From Rhodoferax sp. (GTDB lineage Bacteria > Pseudomonadota > Gammaproteobacteria > Burkholderiales > Burkholderiaceae_C), in the NCBI GenBank assembly GCA_024236015.1, contig JACKLK010000007.1:124001-188000 (forward strand): a stretch of 64,000 nt of DNA, read 5' to 3'. The translations under genes and the position numbers were made by a program. The notes below the pieces were generated by a model. It ran no database searches, had not been told where the DNA came from, and saw nothing but the letters and a program-made list of their open reading frames with translations. Every line of letters starts with the position of its first letter. Position 1 is the stretch's first letter. Below are positions 1 to 9,396 of the stretch, piece after piece.

Positions 1-137
1 TCGCCAGCCGTCCAGGCGTCCCGCGCCGGCACGGTCATCTCGCCCTGCGCGGCCCCCGCAAGGACGGCCTGGGGCGGGACCGCCACCGCGCAGATGGCGA
101 TGGTTGCGATGCTTGCGATTCGTCCGACAAAAGCCAT
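1..137 (-). CDS. Exported protein, N-terminal fragment (runs off the window)
   Basis: Only the first 45 codons are in the window. The ATG at 137 begins MAFVGRIASIATIAICAVAV, followed by PPQAVLAGAAQGE, which reads as a Sec signal peptide with a likely cleavage after an Ala-x-Ala type site. The start lies 8 nt after the stop of the lipoprotein gene upstream, so the two are probably co-transcribed. The mature protein is outside the window and its function cannot be told. Small lipoproteins of the neighbour's type often sit beside di-haem peroxidase-like genes, but that is only a guess. Confidence 0.6.
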   Translation of the reverse strand, partial: MAFVGRIASIATIAICAVAVPPQAVLAGAAQGEMTVPARDAWTAG

Positions 138-145
138 GCGACACC

Positions 146-586
146 TCATGGGTTCGGTGCGGGGTTCTTCACCATCATGTTGAAGGTGACCTTGTCGGTG
201 CCCCGTGCGCCGTCGATGTCGAGCGTGAGTTCCCAACAACCCGTCATGCTGAACTTCATGCCATCGATCTGGTAGGTTCCTGCTTCGACTTCGCGCGTGA
301 CGCGCGGCCGCGTGGGCAGGCCGTGGCCATGCTGCGGCATGCCCCCGTCCACCAGGAACCGGGCACCGGTCACCGGTGCTCCCGACGCGTCTTGCAGCCT
401 GAGCTGCCAGCTGTGCATCTGGTTGATGGCCGGCGCCCGTTCCGGTGGCAACAGCGTCACATGGAAGATTCCGGCGGCAGAGTGCTTGTCCAGCGCCAGG
501 TCCGGCTCCTTGGTGTGGGTGATGCAGCCGACAAGCAGCGAGGTCATCATGACGGCGCCGAGGGACATCGAAAAAGTGTGTTTCAT
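146..586 (-). CDS. Small lipoprotein, FixH/YtkA-like domain
   Basis: A 146-residue protein starting MKHTFSMSLGAVMMTSLLVGC. The lipobox LVGC predicts lipid attachment at Cys21 and placement in the envelope. The rest is a single beta-rich domain with the pattern of YtkA/FixH-like proteins: a central IxxMHSWQLRL stretch, DGGMPQHGHGLPT (Met and His residues that could bind copper), and a final GCWELTLDI strand. An ATG further upstream in the same frame would remove the signal peptide, so 586 is preferred. It lies between the DUF3703 gene (25 nt upstream) and an exported protein gene (8 nt downstream). Metal-related function is inferred from the Met/His cluster only. Confidence 0.7.
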   Translation of the reverse strand: MKHTFSMSLGAVMMTSLLVGCITHTKEPDLALDKHSAAGIFHVTLLPPERAPAINQMHSWQLRLQDASGAPVTGARFLVDGGMPQHGHGLPTRPRVTREVEAGTYQIDGMKFSMTGCWELTLDIDGARGTDKVTFNMMVKNPAPNP

Positions 587-611
587 GATCGTTACCCGTT
601 CGCAGCCGGCA

Positions 612-971
612 TCAGGCGCGCGCGGCGTCCATGAGTGCCTGGAGATCGTCGGCCACGCGCATGCGGCGAAAGCCGCTGACGCCCGTGCCACCGGCATTTC
701 CCCACGGCACGAGCCCGACGGCGGTGAACACCGCGGCAGCCACGGCGCGCCAGAGTTGACCGAAGGCCTGGCCGGCCGTGCCGTTGCGCACCGCGAACCG
801 GAACATCCGCCAGTGGATGCCGACATGCAGCGACGTCGATGCCTGGCCCAGCACATGGGCGCGTTGCAGATGCTGCATCGCGGAGAAGAAATGACCACGT
901 TGTTCGGCGAGCGCCGCGGCGTCGAGTTCGCGCTGGACAAAGGGCCTGATGCGGGTTGCGTAAGCGGACAT
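612..971 (-). CDS. DUF3703 family protein
   Basis: A 119-residue protein with the features of DUF3703: RxxVxRELDAA near the start, then HFFSAMQHLQRAHVLGQ and a central HxxMFRFAVRNG segment, ending in MRVADDLQALMD. It is mostly helical with a short hydrophobic stretch AVAAAVFTAVGLVPWG around residues 76-91 that may touch the membrane. The biochemical role of the family is not known. It appears to be the first gene of a three-gene minus-strand operon with the lipoprotein and exported protein that follow. Confidence 0.75.
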   Translation of the reverse strand: MSAYATRIRPFVQRELDAAALAEQRGHFFSAMQHLQRAHVLGQASTSLHVGIHWRMFRFAVRNGTAGQAFGQLWRAVAAAVFTAVGLVPWGNAGGTGVSGFRRMRVADDLQALMDAARA

Positions 972-1192
972 GGGTTGCTCCAGGGGTTGCTGAGGTCCTG
1001 GATTGTTCGCTTGCAGCGCCCGGCCGGCTTGAATGAAACGGCCGATCCGGCAGCCTTTTCGTTCAAGTGGCGTGCAGCGGGCTGCCCCATGCGGCCGGCC
1101 GTCTTGCTCTCACCCGGACCGGTACCGGCGAACCGCGCTCGGGCGCGCTCCGGGAGACGTCGGCCAGATCGTCCGCCCGGCCGCCGAGCGCG

Positions 1193-1723
1193 TCAGGGCG
1201 ATGGCCGCGAAACCGTCTCCTGCGACCGCAGGACCTCGTCGAACAGGCACAACAGGTGCCGTGCAAAAAGATCCATGTTCCGCGACCGGTCCGCCTCGCC
1301 GGTCTCGACGGTCCGGCTGGTGGTGGTGTCGCCGACGACGGCCACGCAGACACGGCCGGGCGCATCCCCATACGGGCTGCCGGACGGACCCGCCGCTCCG
1401 CTTTCGCCGAGGCCCCACGACGCATGCAGGTTCTCGCGCATCCGCGTGGCCACGAGCAGGGCGAATGGCTCGGTTTCTCCCCGCATGCCGGCGAGATCGG
1501 CAGCGCGCAGTCCCAGCAACGCCTTGCCCGCGCGCCGCGAATAGACGACGGCGCCGCCACGGAAGAATGCCGATGCGCCCGGTACCGCCAGCAAGGCTGC
1601 CGAGACCAGACCCCCCGCGGCCGACTCCGCAACCGCAACGGTCTGGCCCCGCGCGCACAAGCTCGCGGCGATGCGGGTGGCCAGCATCGACAGCGGCGGG
1701 AGAACGTGCGGGGCGTCGGACAT
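1193..1723 (-). CDS. CinA C-terminal domain protein (nicotinamide-nucleotide amidase type)
   Basis: A 176-residue protein equal to the stand-alone CinA C-terminal domain (PncC/YgaD type), which deamidates nicotinamide mononucleotide in the pyridine nucleotide salvage cycle. Recognisable blocks are VAVAESAAGGLVSAALLAVPGAS (the usual form is AESxTGGLxxxxLTxxPGAS), FFRGGAVVYSRRAGKALLGL and the GESGAAGPSG loop. In most homologues the AES is followed by CTGG; here it is AAGG, so a residue usually conserved is changed. The ATG at 1723 was chosen because homology begins within the next 20 residues. It is divergent from the EamA exporter gene. Confidence 0.75.
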   Translation of the reverse strand: MSDAPHVLPPLSMLATRIAASLCARGQTVAVAESAAGGLVSAALLAVPGASAFFRGGAVVYSRRAGKALLGLRAADLAGMRGETEPFALLVATRMRENLHASWGLGESGAAGPSGSPYGDAPGRVCVAVVGDTTTSRTVETGEADRSRNMDLFARHLLCLFDEVLRSQETVSRPSP

Positions 1724-1829
1724 GGAGCAGCGTGCGAGCGAGGTATCTGCGCAGTGTAGGGTCCCTGCATGACAATCGCATGGTCTCGCCCGGTCGGCGC
1801 GCTGCGCCACCCCATCGCCTCAGGCTGCC

Positions 1830-2714
1830 TTGCAAACCCGCCACTTCGTCCAGCTCATCGCGATGTCCGCCCTGTGGGGCGCGTCGTTCCCGCTGCTGCG
1901 CATCGCCAGTCCGGCATTCGGGCCGATGGCGCTGGCCGGCATCCGCTGCGCGCTGGCGGCGCTGGTGCTCGCCCTGCTGATGCGCATGCTGGGCGAACGC
2001 TGGCCCGCGCGTGCAGCCTGGTTGCCGCTGGCCGCGCTCGGCCTGCTGACCGTGGTTGCGCCCTTCGTGTTGTTCAACTGGGCGGCGCTGACCCTGCCCG
2101 CCGGCTATTCGGCCGTGCTCAATGCCACGGCCCCGGTGTTCGGTGTGTTGGGCGCCACCATCGCCGGCGACGAGAAGATCACCGTGCGCAGCCTGCTCGG
2201 CTGCGTGGCCGGCTTTGCCGGCGTGGCGCTGCTGGTCCAGCTCGGCCCGATCGATGCAACGCCGCAGGTGATCCTGGCCGCACTGGCCTGTACCGCCGCG
2301 GCCGGCTGTTACGGCATCGGCACGACCTTCATGAAACGCGCCTCGGCCCGCCATCCACCGCTGGCCGCGGCCGCGACCATCCATATCGCGGCCGCGCTGG
2401 CGCTGGCCATCCCGGTCGGCGTGGCCGTGCCGACGATGCAGCCGAGCACCGGCGTCTGGCTGGCGGTCGCCTTGCTCGGCCTGGTGACCTCCGGCTTCAT
2501 GTACTGGATCAGCATGCGCCTGATGCGCGAGATCCCGGCCAGCGCCGCCACCTCGGCCGCGTTCATGATCCCGCTGTTCGGCGTGACCTGGGGCAGCCTG
2601 TTCCTGGGCGAGCCGGTCACCGCCGGCATGTTGCCGGGCAGCCTGCTGATCCTGCTGGCCGCGGCGCTGATCACCGGATTCAATCCCTGGCGCATGAGGC
2701 GCCGCTTGCGCTGA
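1830..2714 (+). CDS. EamA/DMT family inner-membrane exporter
   Basis: A 294-residue protein with about ten hydrophobic segments in two EamA halves (roughly residues 5-140 and 150-285), as in the drug/metabolite transporter superfamily. The first half has the typical SALWGASFPLLRIA opening and the second ends with the family-like GSLFLGEPVTAGMLPGSLLILLAAALI. These carriers export amino acids, metabolites or drugs; the substrate is not evident. The start is a TTG because no in-frame ATG lies upstream. The aminotransferase gene follows 46 nt downstream on the same strand, so the two may form a transcription unit. Confidence 0.82.
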   Translation: MQTRHFVQLIAMSALWGASFPLLRIASPAFGPMALAGIRCALAALVLALLMRMLGERWPARAAWLPLAALGLLTVVAPFVLFNWAALTLPAGYSAVLNATAPVFGVLGATIAGDEKITVRSLLGCVAGFAGVALLVQLGPIDATPQVILAALACTAAAGCYGIGTTFMKRASARHPPLAAAATIHIAAALALAIPVGVAVPTMQPSTGVWLAVALLGLVTSGFMYWISMRLMREIPASAATSAAFMIPLFGVTWGSLFLGEPVTAGMLPGSLLILLAAALITGFNPWRMRRRLR

Positions 2715-2760
2715 CCGCGCTCGCCGCCAGTGCGATCCCCTCTTGACGGACGACCCCTCC

Positions 2761-3933
2761 ATGAAACTCTCCTCTCTCGTGACCCGCATCGGCGGCAGCC
2801 GCGTCGATGCCTGGCAGATCCACGCCCAGGCCAACGCGGCCGCGGCACGCGGTGAAGACGTGATCGTGCTCAGCGTCGGCGACCCGGAATTCGCGGCCCC
2901 GCAGGCCGTCACCGAACGCGCCGCCGCGGCCTTGCGTGCGGGCGACACGCATTACACGACCATCATCGGCCGGGTGCCGCTGCGCGAACGTATCGCCGCG
3001 CGCCATCAGGCCGGCTGCGGGCAGGTCGTCGACATGCGCCATGTGGTGGTCACCAGTGGTGCCCAGAACGCCTTGTTCGTGGCCAGCCTGTGCCTGTGCG
3101 AAGCCGGCGACGAGGTGCTGGTGCCCGAGCCCCTGTACCTCACCTACGAGGCCACGGTCCGCGCCAGCGGAGCGAGCCTGGTACCGGTTCCCGTGCGGCC
3201 GGAGACCGGCTTCCGGCTCGACCTGGATGCGTTGCGCGCCGCGGTCACGCCGCGCACCCGGGCCATCTTCCTGGCCACGCCGTGCAACCCCACCGGCGTG
3301 GCGATGAGCCGTGACGAGCTGCAGGCGATTGCGGCGCTTGCCGTCGCGCACGACCTGTGGGTGGTGTCGGACGAGGTGTATGCGTCCCTGGTGTTCGACG
3401 GCGAACATGTCGGCATCGCCGGCCTGGACGGCATGACGGAGCGTACGGTCACGGTCAGCAGCCTGTCCAAGTCGCATGCCATGGCGGGGTTCCGCCTGGG
3501 CTGGGCCGTGGCACCGGCCGACCTGGCCCGCCACATGGGCAACCTGCTGCTGTGCATGACCTACGGCGCGCCGGGTTTCGTGCAGGAGGCCGCCTGCCAG
3601 GCGCTGGACGACTCCGACGCCGTCACCGGCGAGATCCGGACCCTGTACCGCCGGCGCCGCGACCTGGTGTGCGGCCTGCTGGCCGACGTGCCCGGCCTGC
3701 GTTGCCCCGCGCCGCAGGCCGGCATGTTCGTCATGCTCGACGTGCGCGCCACCGGGCTGCCATCGTCCGAGGTCGCCTGGGGCCTGTTCCGCCAGGCCGG
3801 TGTCTCGGTGCTCGACGCCCAGGCCTTCGGGCCGTCGGCCGAGGGTTTCCTGCGCATGGGTCTGGTGGTCGACGACGAGCGGCTGGCCGAGGCCTGCCGC
3901 CGCATCCGGCGCTACATGGCATCGCTGGGCTGA
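2761..3933 (+). CDS. Class I/II pyridoxal-phosphate aminotransferase (AspC-like)
   Basis: A 390-residue fold-type I aminotransferase. Visible motifs are the VLSVGDPEF opening, TxxxGAQNALFVAS around the cofactor phosphate, ATPCNPTG (NPTG loop), VSDEVYASLVF (Asp and Tyr contacting PLP) and SLSKSHAMAGFRLGW with the PLP-binding lysine. Near the C-terminus FLRMGLV carries the substrate carboxylate-binding arginine. It most resembles aspartate/aromatic/methionine-type aminotransferases; substrate cannot be assigned. The ATG at 2761 is preferred over an upstream in-frame TTG at 2743 because homology begins at KLSSLVTRIGGSRVDAW. It converges on the sulfatase operon. Confidence 0.88.
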   Translation: MKLSSLVTRIGGSRVDAWQIHAQANAAAARGEDVIVLSVGDPEFAAPQAVTERAAAALRAGDTHYTTIIGRVPLRERIAARHQAGCGQVVDMRHVVVTSGAQNALFVASLCLCEAGDEVLVPEPLYLTYEATVRASGASLVPVPVRPETGFRLDLDALRAAVTPRTRAIFLATPCNPTGVAMSRDELQAIAALAVAHDLWVVSDEVYASLVFDGEHVGIAGLDGMTERTVTVSSLSKSHAMAGFRLGWAVAPADLARHMGNLLLCMTYGAPGFVQEAACQALDDSDAVTGEIRTLYRRRRDLVCGLLADVPGLRCPAPQAGMFVMLDVRATGLPSSEVAWGLFRQAGVSVLDAQAFGPSAEGFLRMGLVVDDERLAEACRRIRRYMASLG

Positions 3934-3994
3934 CCGGCAAGCGGCCCCGGATCGCCAACGTGCGCCTCGACGCCGGCTCAGTGCATCGGGAACA

Positions 3995-6298
3995 TCACTG
4001 CTCGTTCCACGCCGCGCGCAACTGCGCATCGGCGTCCCGCAGCGCCGGGTCGTCGACCTCGACCACGACCTCGTGGATGGTGCCGGTGAACCGGAACGGC
4101 GCCTCGTAGCCGGCCGACACCGGCAGCCCGCTGTCGTAGCCGCAACACAGGCCTTCGCCGGAGGTCTCGATCACCGCCGGTATGGTGCGCTCGATCGGGC
4201 CTTCGCCGACCACCACGCCGTCGATGTGCAACTCCGCCCGGCCCTGGTGTTCGCCGGTGCGGTGGAAATGCAGCGCCAGCTCGCACTCGCCGCGCGGCAC
4301 GGCCACGGTGGACGTGACGCGGTACTCCTGCAGGCCCAGGTAGTTGTGCACGTAGACCAGCCGGTCGTCCTGCACGAACAAGGCATAACCGGCGAACCAG
4401 CTGCCATGGGCGAGCAACACCCCGTGCGCGCCCTCGTCCGGTATGCGGACCCGCGCCGTGATCGTGTGCGAGCGGTTCTTGACGTTGACCGCGGTGTATT
4501 CGAACTGCGGCGCGCCCATGGCCTCGTAGACATAGCGGTTCGTCGGCGCGCGGGCGCCGGGCTTGCGTTCGCCCATGCGCAGCTGCATGCGCGCGTCCAG
4601 CGGCAGCACCTTGTATTTGCCGGCCTCGACCCACCACTGCTCGATCAGCGCCTTGAGCTTTTCGGGATGCCGGCCGGCCAGGTCGTGGCATTCGGAAAAA
4701 TCCTCGGCCACGTGGTAGAGCTCCCATTGCTGGGCATCGAGCATCTCGTCGGTCAGCACGCCGCCTTGCGGCTGCTCGACCACCGCCTTCCAGCCGTCGG
4801 CCCAGATCGCGCGCGAACCGATCATCTCGTAATACTGCACCCGCTTGCGCGTGGCCACGTCGGCGTCGGCGAAGGTGTGCGCGAAACTCACGCCCTCGAG
4901 CGGCGTCTGCGCCACGCCACCGAGCGTGGCCGGCGGCGTGATGCCGAGCACGTCGAGCAGCGTGGGCATGATGTCGATCGCATGGATGTACTGGCCGCGG
5001 ATCTCGCCGCGCGCGGCGATGCCCTTGGGCCAGGACACGATGCACGGGTCGCTCATGCCGCCCTGGTGCAGGTAACGCTTCCAGCGCCGCAGCGGCGTGT
5101 TGCCGGCCCAGGCCCAGCCCCAGGCATAGTTGGGATAGGACTTGACCGTGCCCCAGTCGTCGAGGTGCCGCAGGTTCTCGGCGATGCTGGACTCGTAGCG
5201 GTTCGGGAACTGGCACTCGTTGAACGAGCCGTTCTCGCCGCCTTCGGCCGAGGCACCGTTGTCCGAGGCCAGCACGACGATGGTGTTGTCGAGTTCGCCG
5301 CGGCGCTCGAGCGCATCGAGCACGCGGCCGATGTGGTGGTCGGTCTGCTCCAGGAAACCGGCGTACACCTCCATCTGGCGTGCGAACAGGCGGCGCTCGT
5401 CCGCGCTCAGGGTATCCCAGGCCTTGACCCACGGCGGGCGTTCGCTCAGCTCGGTGCCGCTCGGGATGATGCCGGCCTCGATCTGGCGTGCGTAGACGGT
5501 CTCGCGCCACACCTCCCAGCCCTGGTCGAACTGGCCGCGGTACTTGTCGCTCCACTGCGGTTCCACGTGGTGCGGTGCATGGCCGGCGCCCAGACAGTAA
5601 TACATGAAGAAGGGCTTGTCCGGGTCGACCGCGCGCAGGTCGGAGATGTAGCGCATCGCGGTGTCGGCCAGGTCGGCGTTGAGGTGGTAGCCGTCCTGCG
5701 GCCGCGCCGGGGGTTCGATGTAGTGGTTGTCGTGCACCAGGGTCGGCGCCCACTGGTTGGTCTTGCCGCCGAGGAAGCCGTAGAAACGCTCGAAGCCCCG
5801 TGCCAGCGGCCAGCGCGCCTTGTTCGCGCCGCTGGCGTATTCGCTGGCCTGGGTCAGGTGCCACTTGCCGATCGCGAAGGTCGCGTATCCGCGGGCCAGC
5901 AATACCTCGGACAGGAAGCCGTTTTCCTTGGGCACCTTGCCGTTGTAGCCCGGAAAGCCGGTGGCCATCTCCTGGATGATGCCCACGCCGTTGGAATGGT
6001 GGTTGCGCCCGGTCAGCAGGCAGGCCCGCGTGGGCGAGCAGATCGCCGTGGTGTGGAAATCCCGGTAGCGCAGGCCGGCGGCGGCCAGGCGGTCCATGTT
6101 CGGCGTGCGGATCGTCGAGCCGTAACAGCCCAGCTGCGCGAACCCGACGTCGTCCAGCAGCAGCACCAGCACGTTCGGCGCACCCGCGGGCGCCTTGGCT
6201 CCCATGGGCCAGGCCGGTTGCGACTGCGCCGCCGTGCGGGCGACATGGCCGGTGAAGGCGCCGCCTTCGGGATAGGTCTTGAAATCGTCAGCGGCCAT
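3995..6298 (-). CDS. Arylsulfatase (Cys-type, formylglycine)
   Basis: A 767-residue sulfatase of the alkaline phosphatase superfamily, hydrolysing sulfate esters. The metal site begins with NVLVLLLDD (Asp49, Asp50) and the signature is ICSPTRACLLTGR, in which Cys87 is the residue converted to formylglycine (CxPxR). The second signature region is GKWHLT. The N-terminal part to about 550 is the catalytic domain; the last 200 residues form a beta-rich C-terminal domain containing VYEAMGAPQFEYTAVNVKN. No signal peptide is visible (start MAADDFKTYPEGG), so it is probably cytoplasmic. It is the last gene of the operon, 16 nt after the TctA gene, suggesting that a sulfated substrate enters through the tricarboxylate-type transporter and is desulfated inside. 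Confidence 0.93.
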   Translation of the reverse strand: MAADDFKTYPEGGAFTGHVARTAAQSQPAWPMGAKAPAGAPNVLVLLLDDVGFAQLGCYGSTIRTPNMDRLAAAGLRYRDFHTTAICSPTRACLLTGRNHHSNGVGIIQEMATGFPGYNGKVPKENGFLSEVLLARGYATFAIGKWHLTQASEYASGANKARWPLARGFERFYGFLGGKTNQWAPTLVHDNHYIEPPARPQDGYHLNADLADTAMRYISDLRAVDPDKPFFMYYCLGAGHAPHHVEPQWSDKYRGQFDQGWEVWRETVYARQIEAGIIPSGTELSERPPWVKAWDTLSADERRLFARQMEVYAGFLEQTDHHIGRVLDALERRGELDNTIVVLASDNGASAEGGENGSFNECQFPNRYESSIAENLRHLDDWGTVKSYPNYAWGWAWAGNTPLRRWKRYLHQGGMSDPCIVSWPKGIAARGEIRGQYIHAIDIMPTLLDVLGITPPATLGGVAQTPLEGVSFAHTFADADVATRKRVQYYEMIGSRAIWADGWKAVVEQPQGGVLTDEMLDAQQWELYHVAEDFSECHDLAGRHPEKLKALIEQWWVEAGKYKVLPLDARMQLRMGERKPGARAPTNRYVYEAMGAPQFEYTAVNVKNRSHTITARVRIPDEGAHGVLLAHGSWFAGYALFVQDDRLVYVHNYLGLQEYRVTSTVAVPRGECELALHFHRTGEHQGRAELHIDGVVVGEGPIERTIPAVIETSGEGLCCGYDSGLPVSAGYEAPFRFTGTIHEVVVEVDDPALRDADAQLRAAWNEQ

Positions 6299-6314
6299 GG
6301 GGGCGATACCTCCT

Positions 6315-7790
6315 TCAGCGGCGCGACATCCGCCAGCTGCGGAAGAACGGCCAGAACAGCAGCAACACCGACAGCACCAGCAGGCTCAGTGTCAGCGGCT
6401 GGGTCACCAGCGGCATGAAGCTGCCATCGGTCATCATCAGCCCCTGGCGCAGCCGCGACTCGGCGATCGGCGCCAGGATGAAGCCGATCACGAACGGCCC
6501 CAGCGGCAGGCCGCCGCGCTCCATCAGGAAGCCCAGCACGCCGAAGCCGAGCATGATCCAGACGTCGAACATGCGGTTGCTCGACGCGAACACGCCGACC
6601 ACGCAGAACACCATGATCAGCGGCAACACGAAATGCCGCGGCACGTCGAGCACCCGGCGCAGGAACGGGATCATCAGGTACATCTGGCCGAACATCAGCA
6701 CGCTCGACAGCAGGCAGGCGGCGATGACGACGTAGACGATGCTGGCATGCTGCTCGAACAGCAGCGGCCCGGGCTGGATGCCGTGGATCATCATCGCGCC
6801 CATCAGGAACACGTCGATCACGCTGCCCGGAATGCCGATGGCCAGCAGCGGGATCAGCGCGCCGCCGACGGTGGCGTTGTTCGCCGCCTCCGAGGCGACG
6901 ATGCCGCTGGGCGAGCCGGTGCCGAATTCCTCCGGCGTGCGCGAGACATTCTTGGCCACGGTATAGGCCACCAGCGAGCCGACGCTGGCCCCGACACCGG
7001 GCAGGATGCCGATCCAGGTGCCGATCACCGAGGAGCGCAGCAGGTTCCAGAACTGCGACTTCCATTCCGAGAGCTTCATCCACAGGCCGCCGGCCTTGTA
7101 CACGATGACCTCACCCTTGCCACCGGGCTTGAGCAGTTCGGCCATCACGGTGCCGATGCCGAACACGCCCACCAGCACCGGCAGAATGTCGAAACCCGAG
7201 GTCAGCTGCCACATGCCGAACGTGAACCGGGTGCTGCCGGTGTTGTCGTCGAGCCCGGGAAACGCGAACAACACGCCGATCATGCCGGCCAGCAGGCCCT
7301 TGGTCATGGACTTGCCGCTGACCGACGAGATCAGCACCAGCGCGGTGAGCACCAGCGCGAAATAGTCGAACGGCGTGAACTGCACCGCCACGTCGGCCAG
7401 CGGCTTGGTCAGGAACACCAGCGCCACCCACGCGATCACGGCGCCGACGAACGAGGCGGCGATGCCCAGCCCCAGCGCGCGGCCGGCGTGGCCCTTCTGC
7501 GCCATGGCGTAGCCGTCGAACACGGTGATCACGTTCGACGGCGTGCCCGGAATTCGCAGCAGCACCGCCGATACGAAGCCGCCGGTGATCGAGCCGGTGT
7601 ACATCGACACCAGCAAGGCCATGGCGTCTTCGGGCACCATCTTGAAGGTCAGCGGCAGCGTCAGCGCGATCAGCATCGCGCCCGACAGGCCGGGGATGGC
7701 GCCGACGATGATGCCCAGCGCGGTGCCGAGCACGCACAGGAACAGCGGCCAGGGGCCGAGCAGGTACTGGAACGAGGACAGCAGATCCAT
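6315..7790 (-). CDS. tctA: Tripartite tricarboxylate transporter, large membrane subunit TctA
   Basis: A 491-residue polytopic membrane protein with about 11-12 hydrophobic segments. It has the TctA family features: GAIPGLSGAMLIALTLPLT near the N-terminus, the GxIxGGFVSAVLLRIPGTPSN loop, a central GILPGVGASVGSLVAY repeat and EAANNATVGGALIPLLAIGIPGS. It forms the transport channel of a TTT system with TctB and the periplasmic Bug receptor encoded just upstream (10-nt gap to TctB). Energy comes from the ion gradient in this family. The substrate is likely a carboxylate linked to the lactonase and sulfatase of the operon (inference). Confidence 0.95.
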   Translation of the reverse strand: MDLLSSFQYLLGPWPLFLCVLGTALGIIVGAIPGLSGAMLIALTLPLTFKMVPEDAMALLVSMYTGSITGGFVSAVLLRIPGTPSNVITVFDGYAMAQKGHAGRALGLGIAASFVGAVIAWVALVFLTKPLADVAVQFTPFDYFALVLTALVLISSVSGKSMTKGLLAGMIGVLFAFPGLDDNTGSTRFTFGMWQLTSGFDILPVLVGVFGIGTVMAELLKPGGKGEVIVYKAGGLWMKLSEWKSQFWNLLRSSVIGTWIGILPGVGASVGSLVAYTVAKNVSRTPEEFGTGSPSGIVASEAANNATVGGALIPLLAIGIPGSVIDVFLMGAMMIHGIQPGPLLFEQHASIVYVVIAACLLSSVLMFGQMYLMIPFLRRVLDVPRHFVLPLIMVFCVVGVFASSNRMFDVWIMLGFGVLGFLMERGGLPLGPFVIGFILAPIAESRLRQGLMMTDGSFMPLVTQPLTLSLLVLSVLLLFWPFFRSWRMSRR

Positions 7791-7799
7791 GGCCGGCGA

Positions 7800-8288
7800 T
7801 CAGGGCAGGTCGGCCACCAGCAGGTGGCGGAACACATAGTCGAGCCCCAGGCCGAAGCCCAGCGCCAGCGCCAGCGACCACGGCAACTCCCGCCGCACCT
7901 GCCCGGCGACCAGCAGGAAGGAGGCCAGCAGATAGACCACGGTGACCACTCCGTACCGCGCCACGCCCGACTGCAGCACCGCGGTGTAGACAACGGTGAG
8001 CGCCGCCATCGCCGCGAGCAGGCCCCAGCGTTCGCGCTGCGGCCGTCCGGCCTCGTCCAGCATCGCCTCGGCCGCGGCCTCGGCGAACGGCTTGCGCCAG
8101 CGCCCGACCAGCACCGCCAGGCTCAGCAGGATGGTCGCCACGGCCACGCCCATGGGTACCGCCCCCGGGCCGATGGGCTCGAAGACACCGGGCTTGAGCC
8201 TGGCGCCTTCGAGCAGGAACATCACCGAGAGCGCGATCGCCAGACACGCCAGGGCGGTCTCCGCCCGGGTTTCGCTGCCAGCAGCCAT
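7800..8288 (-). CDS. tctB: Tripartite tricarboxylate transporter, small membrane subunit TctB
   Basis: A 162-residue protein with four hydrophobic segments (about residues 10-28, 45-63, 90-108 and 115-150), the usual size and topology of TctB. The GPGAVPMGVAVATILLSLAVL segment is typical. It associates with TctA in the inner membrane. It lies 9 nt after the TctC gene and 9 nt before TctA, so the three are surely translated from one messenger. Confidence 0.88.
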   Translation of the reverse strand: MAAGSETRAETALACLAIALSVMFLLEGARLKPGVFEPIGPGAVPMGVAVATILLSLAVLVGRWRKPFAEAAAEAMLDEAGRPQRERWGLLAAMAALTVVYTAVLQSGVARYGVVTVVYLLASFLLVAGQVRRELPWSLALALGFGLGLDYVFRHLLVADLP

Positions 8289-8297
8289 GCGTGTCGT

Positions 8298-9245
8298 CTA
8301 CTTGCCGCTGACCAGGGTCTTGGCGATCGGCTCGACGGTCTTGAAGGTCTCGTCGAGGTTCTTCTTGAACGCCTCGCCCTTGAGGAACTCCACCGTCGAG
8401 GCCCGCTCCTCGATCTGCACCTTGCGCAGGGCCGGCGACTTCATGGCCTTTTCCAATGCATTGGCCAGCCCGTCGATCGCGGCCTTGGGCGTGCCCTTGG
8501 GCGCGAACCAGTAGTTGTTGATGCAGAACTCGTACCCCAGGCCCAGTTCCTTGGTGGTCGGCACGTTGGGTTCGCTGTCCAGCCGCGCCGGCCCGGTGAA
8601 CGCGAGCGAGCGCATGCCGCCGGACTTGTAGTTGCTGTACTCCGAACTCGACAACATCGTGGTCTGGATCTGCGAGCCCTTGAGCGCCGCGTAGTTGGCC
8701 GAGCCGCCGCCGATCTGCACGAAGCGGAACTGGGCACCGGTGGCCTGCTCCAGGAAACCGCCCCCGAGGTGGTTCAGCGCGCCGATGTTGACGCCGAACA
8801 GGATGGACTTGGGCTTGGCCTTGGCCGCCTTGACGAGATCGTCCAGCGTCTTGTAGGGCGCATCGTCGCGCACGATGTGATGCAGGCAGAAGCCGCCGGT
8901 CATCGCCACCGGCTCGTAGTCGCGGTAGGAAACCCCTTTGCTCGGGTCGACCACCTCGCCCGAGAGCAGCGCCAGGTGCAGCACCAGGAAGTTCGTGCCG
9001 TCGGGAGCGGCATTCTTGACCTGCTGCGAGCCGATCGAGAAGTGCCCCTTCACGTTGACGATGGCCATGGGCTGCGGCAGCAGTTTCTCGTCCTCGATGG
9101 TCTTTTGCAGCAAGCGCGCCATCAGGTCGCTCGAGCCGCCGGGGCCGAACGGCACCACCACCTTCAAGGGCTTGTCCGGCCAGGCCTGTGCAGCCGCAAT
9201 GGCCGGTATCGCACAAGCTGCCAGCGTCAACAAAAAGCGTTTCAT
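8298..9245 (-). CDS. tctC: Bug-type periplasmic receptor, TctC
   Basis: A 315-residue substrate-binding protein. It starts MKRFLLTLAACAIPAIAAAQA, a clear Sec signal peptide cleaved after AAA/AQA, and continues AWPDKPLKVVVPFGPGGSSDLMAR, the conserved Bug family loop between strand 1 and helix 1 that contacts a ligand carboxylate. The second family loop is seen in LFGVNIGALNHLGGGF. The ATG at 9245 has AAGGAGA upstream and is preferred over longer in-frame starts that lack a signal. It delivers ligand to TctB-TctA encoded immediately downstream. Confidence 0.93.
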   Translation of the reverse strand: MKRFLLTLAACAIPAIAAAQAWPDKPLKVVVPFGPGGSSDLMARLLQKTIEDEKLLPQPMAIVNVKGHFSIGSQQVKNAAPDGTNFLVLHLALLSGEVVDPSKGVSYRDYEPVAMTGGFCLHHIVRDDAPYKTLDDLVKAAKAKPKSILFGVNIGALNHLGGGFLEQATGAQFRFVQIGGGSANYAALKGSQIQTTMLSSSEYSNYKSGGMRSLAFTGPARLDSEPNVPTTKELGLGYEFCINNYWFAPKGTPKAAIDGLANALEKAMKSPALRKVQIEERASTVEFLKGEAFKKNLDETFKTVEPIAKTLVSGK

Positions 9246-9396
9246 GTCTGTCTCCTTCGTGGTGATGATTACGTTGCCCGGCGCCGGGCCACCGCGGACG
9301 GTGACCGGCAGACCGCGTGACCCGCCGGGTCCGTCACGCAGTCCGTCATGTCGGATGCCTGCCGACCTGGCGGCGGGAACAAGGCTGCGATGCTGT

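Noticed and set aside
6279..9320. A 1013-codon open frame on the plus strand across the TctABC genes
   Set aside because: Shadow of three well-supported genes on the minus strand; composition is His/Gln-rich low complexity.
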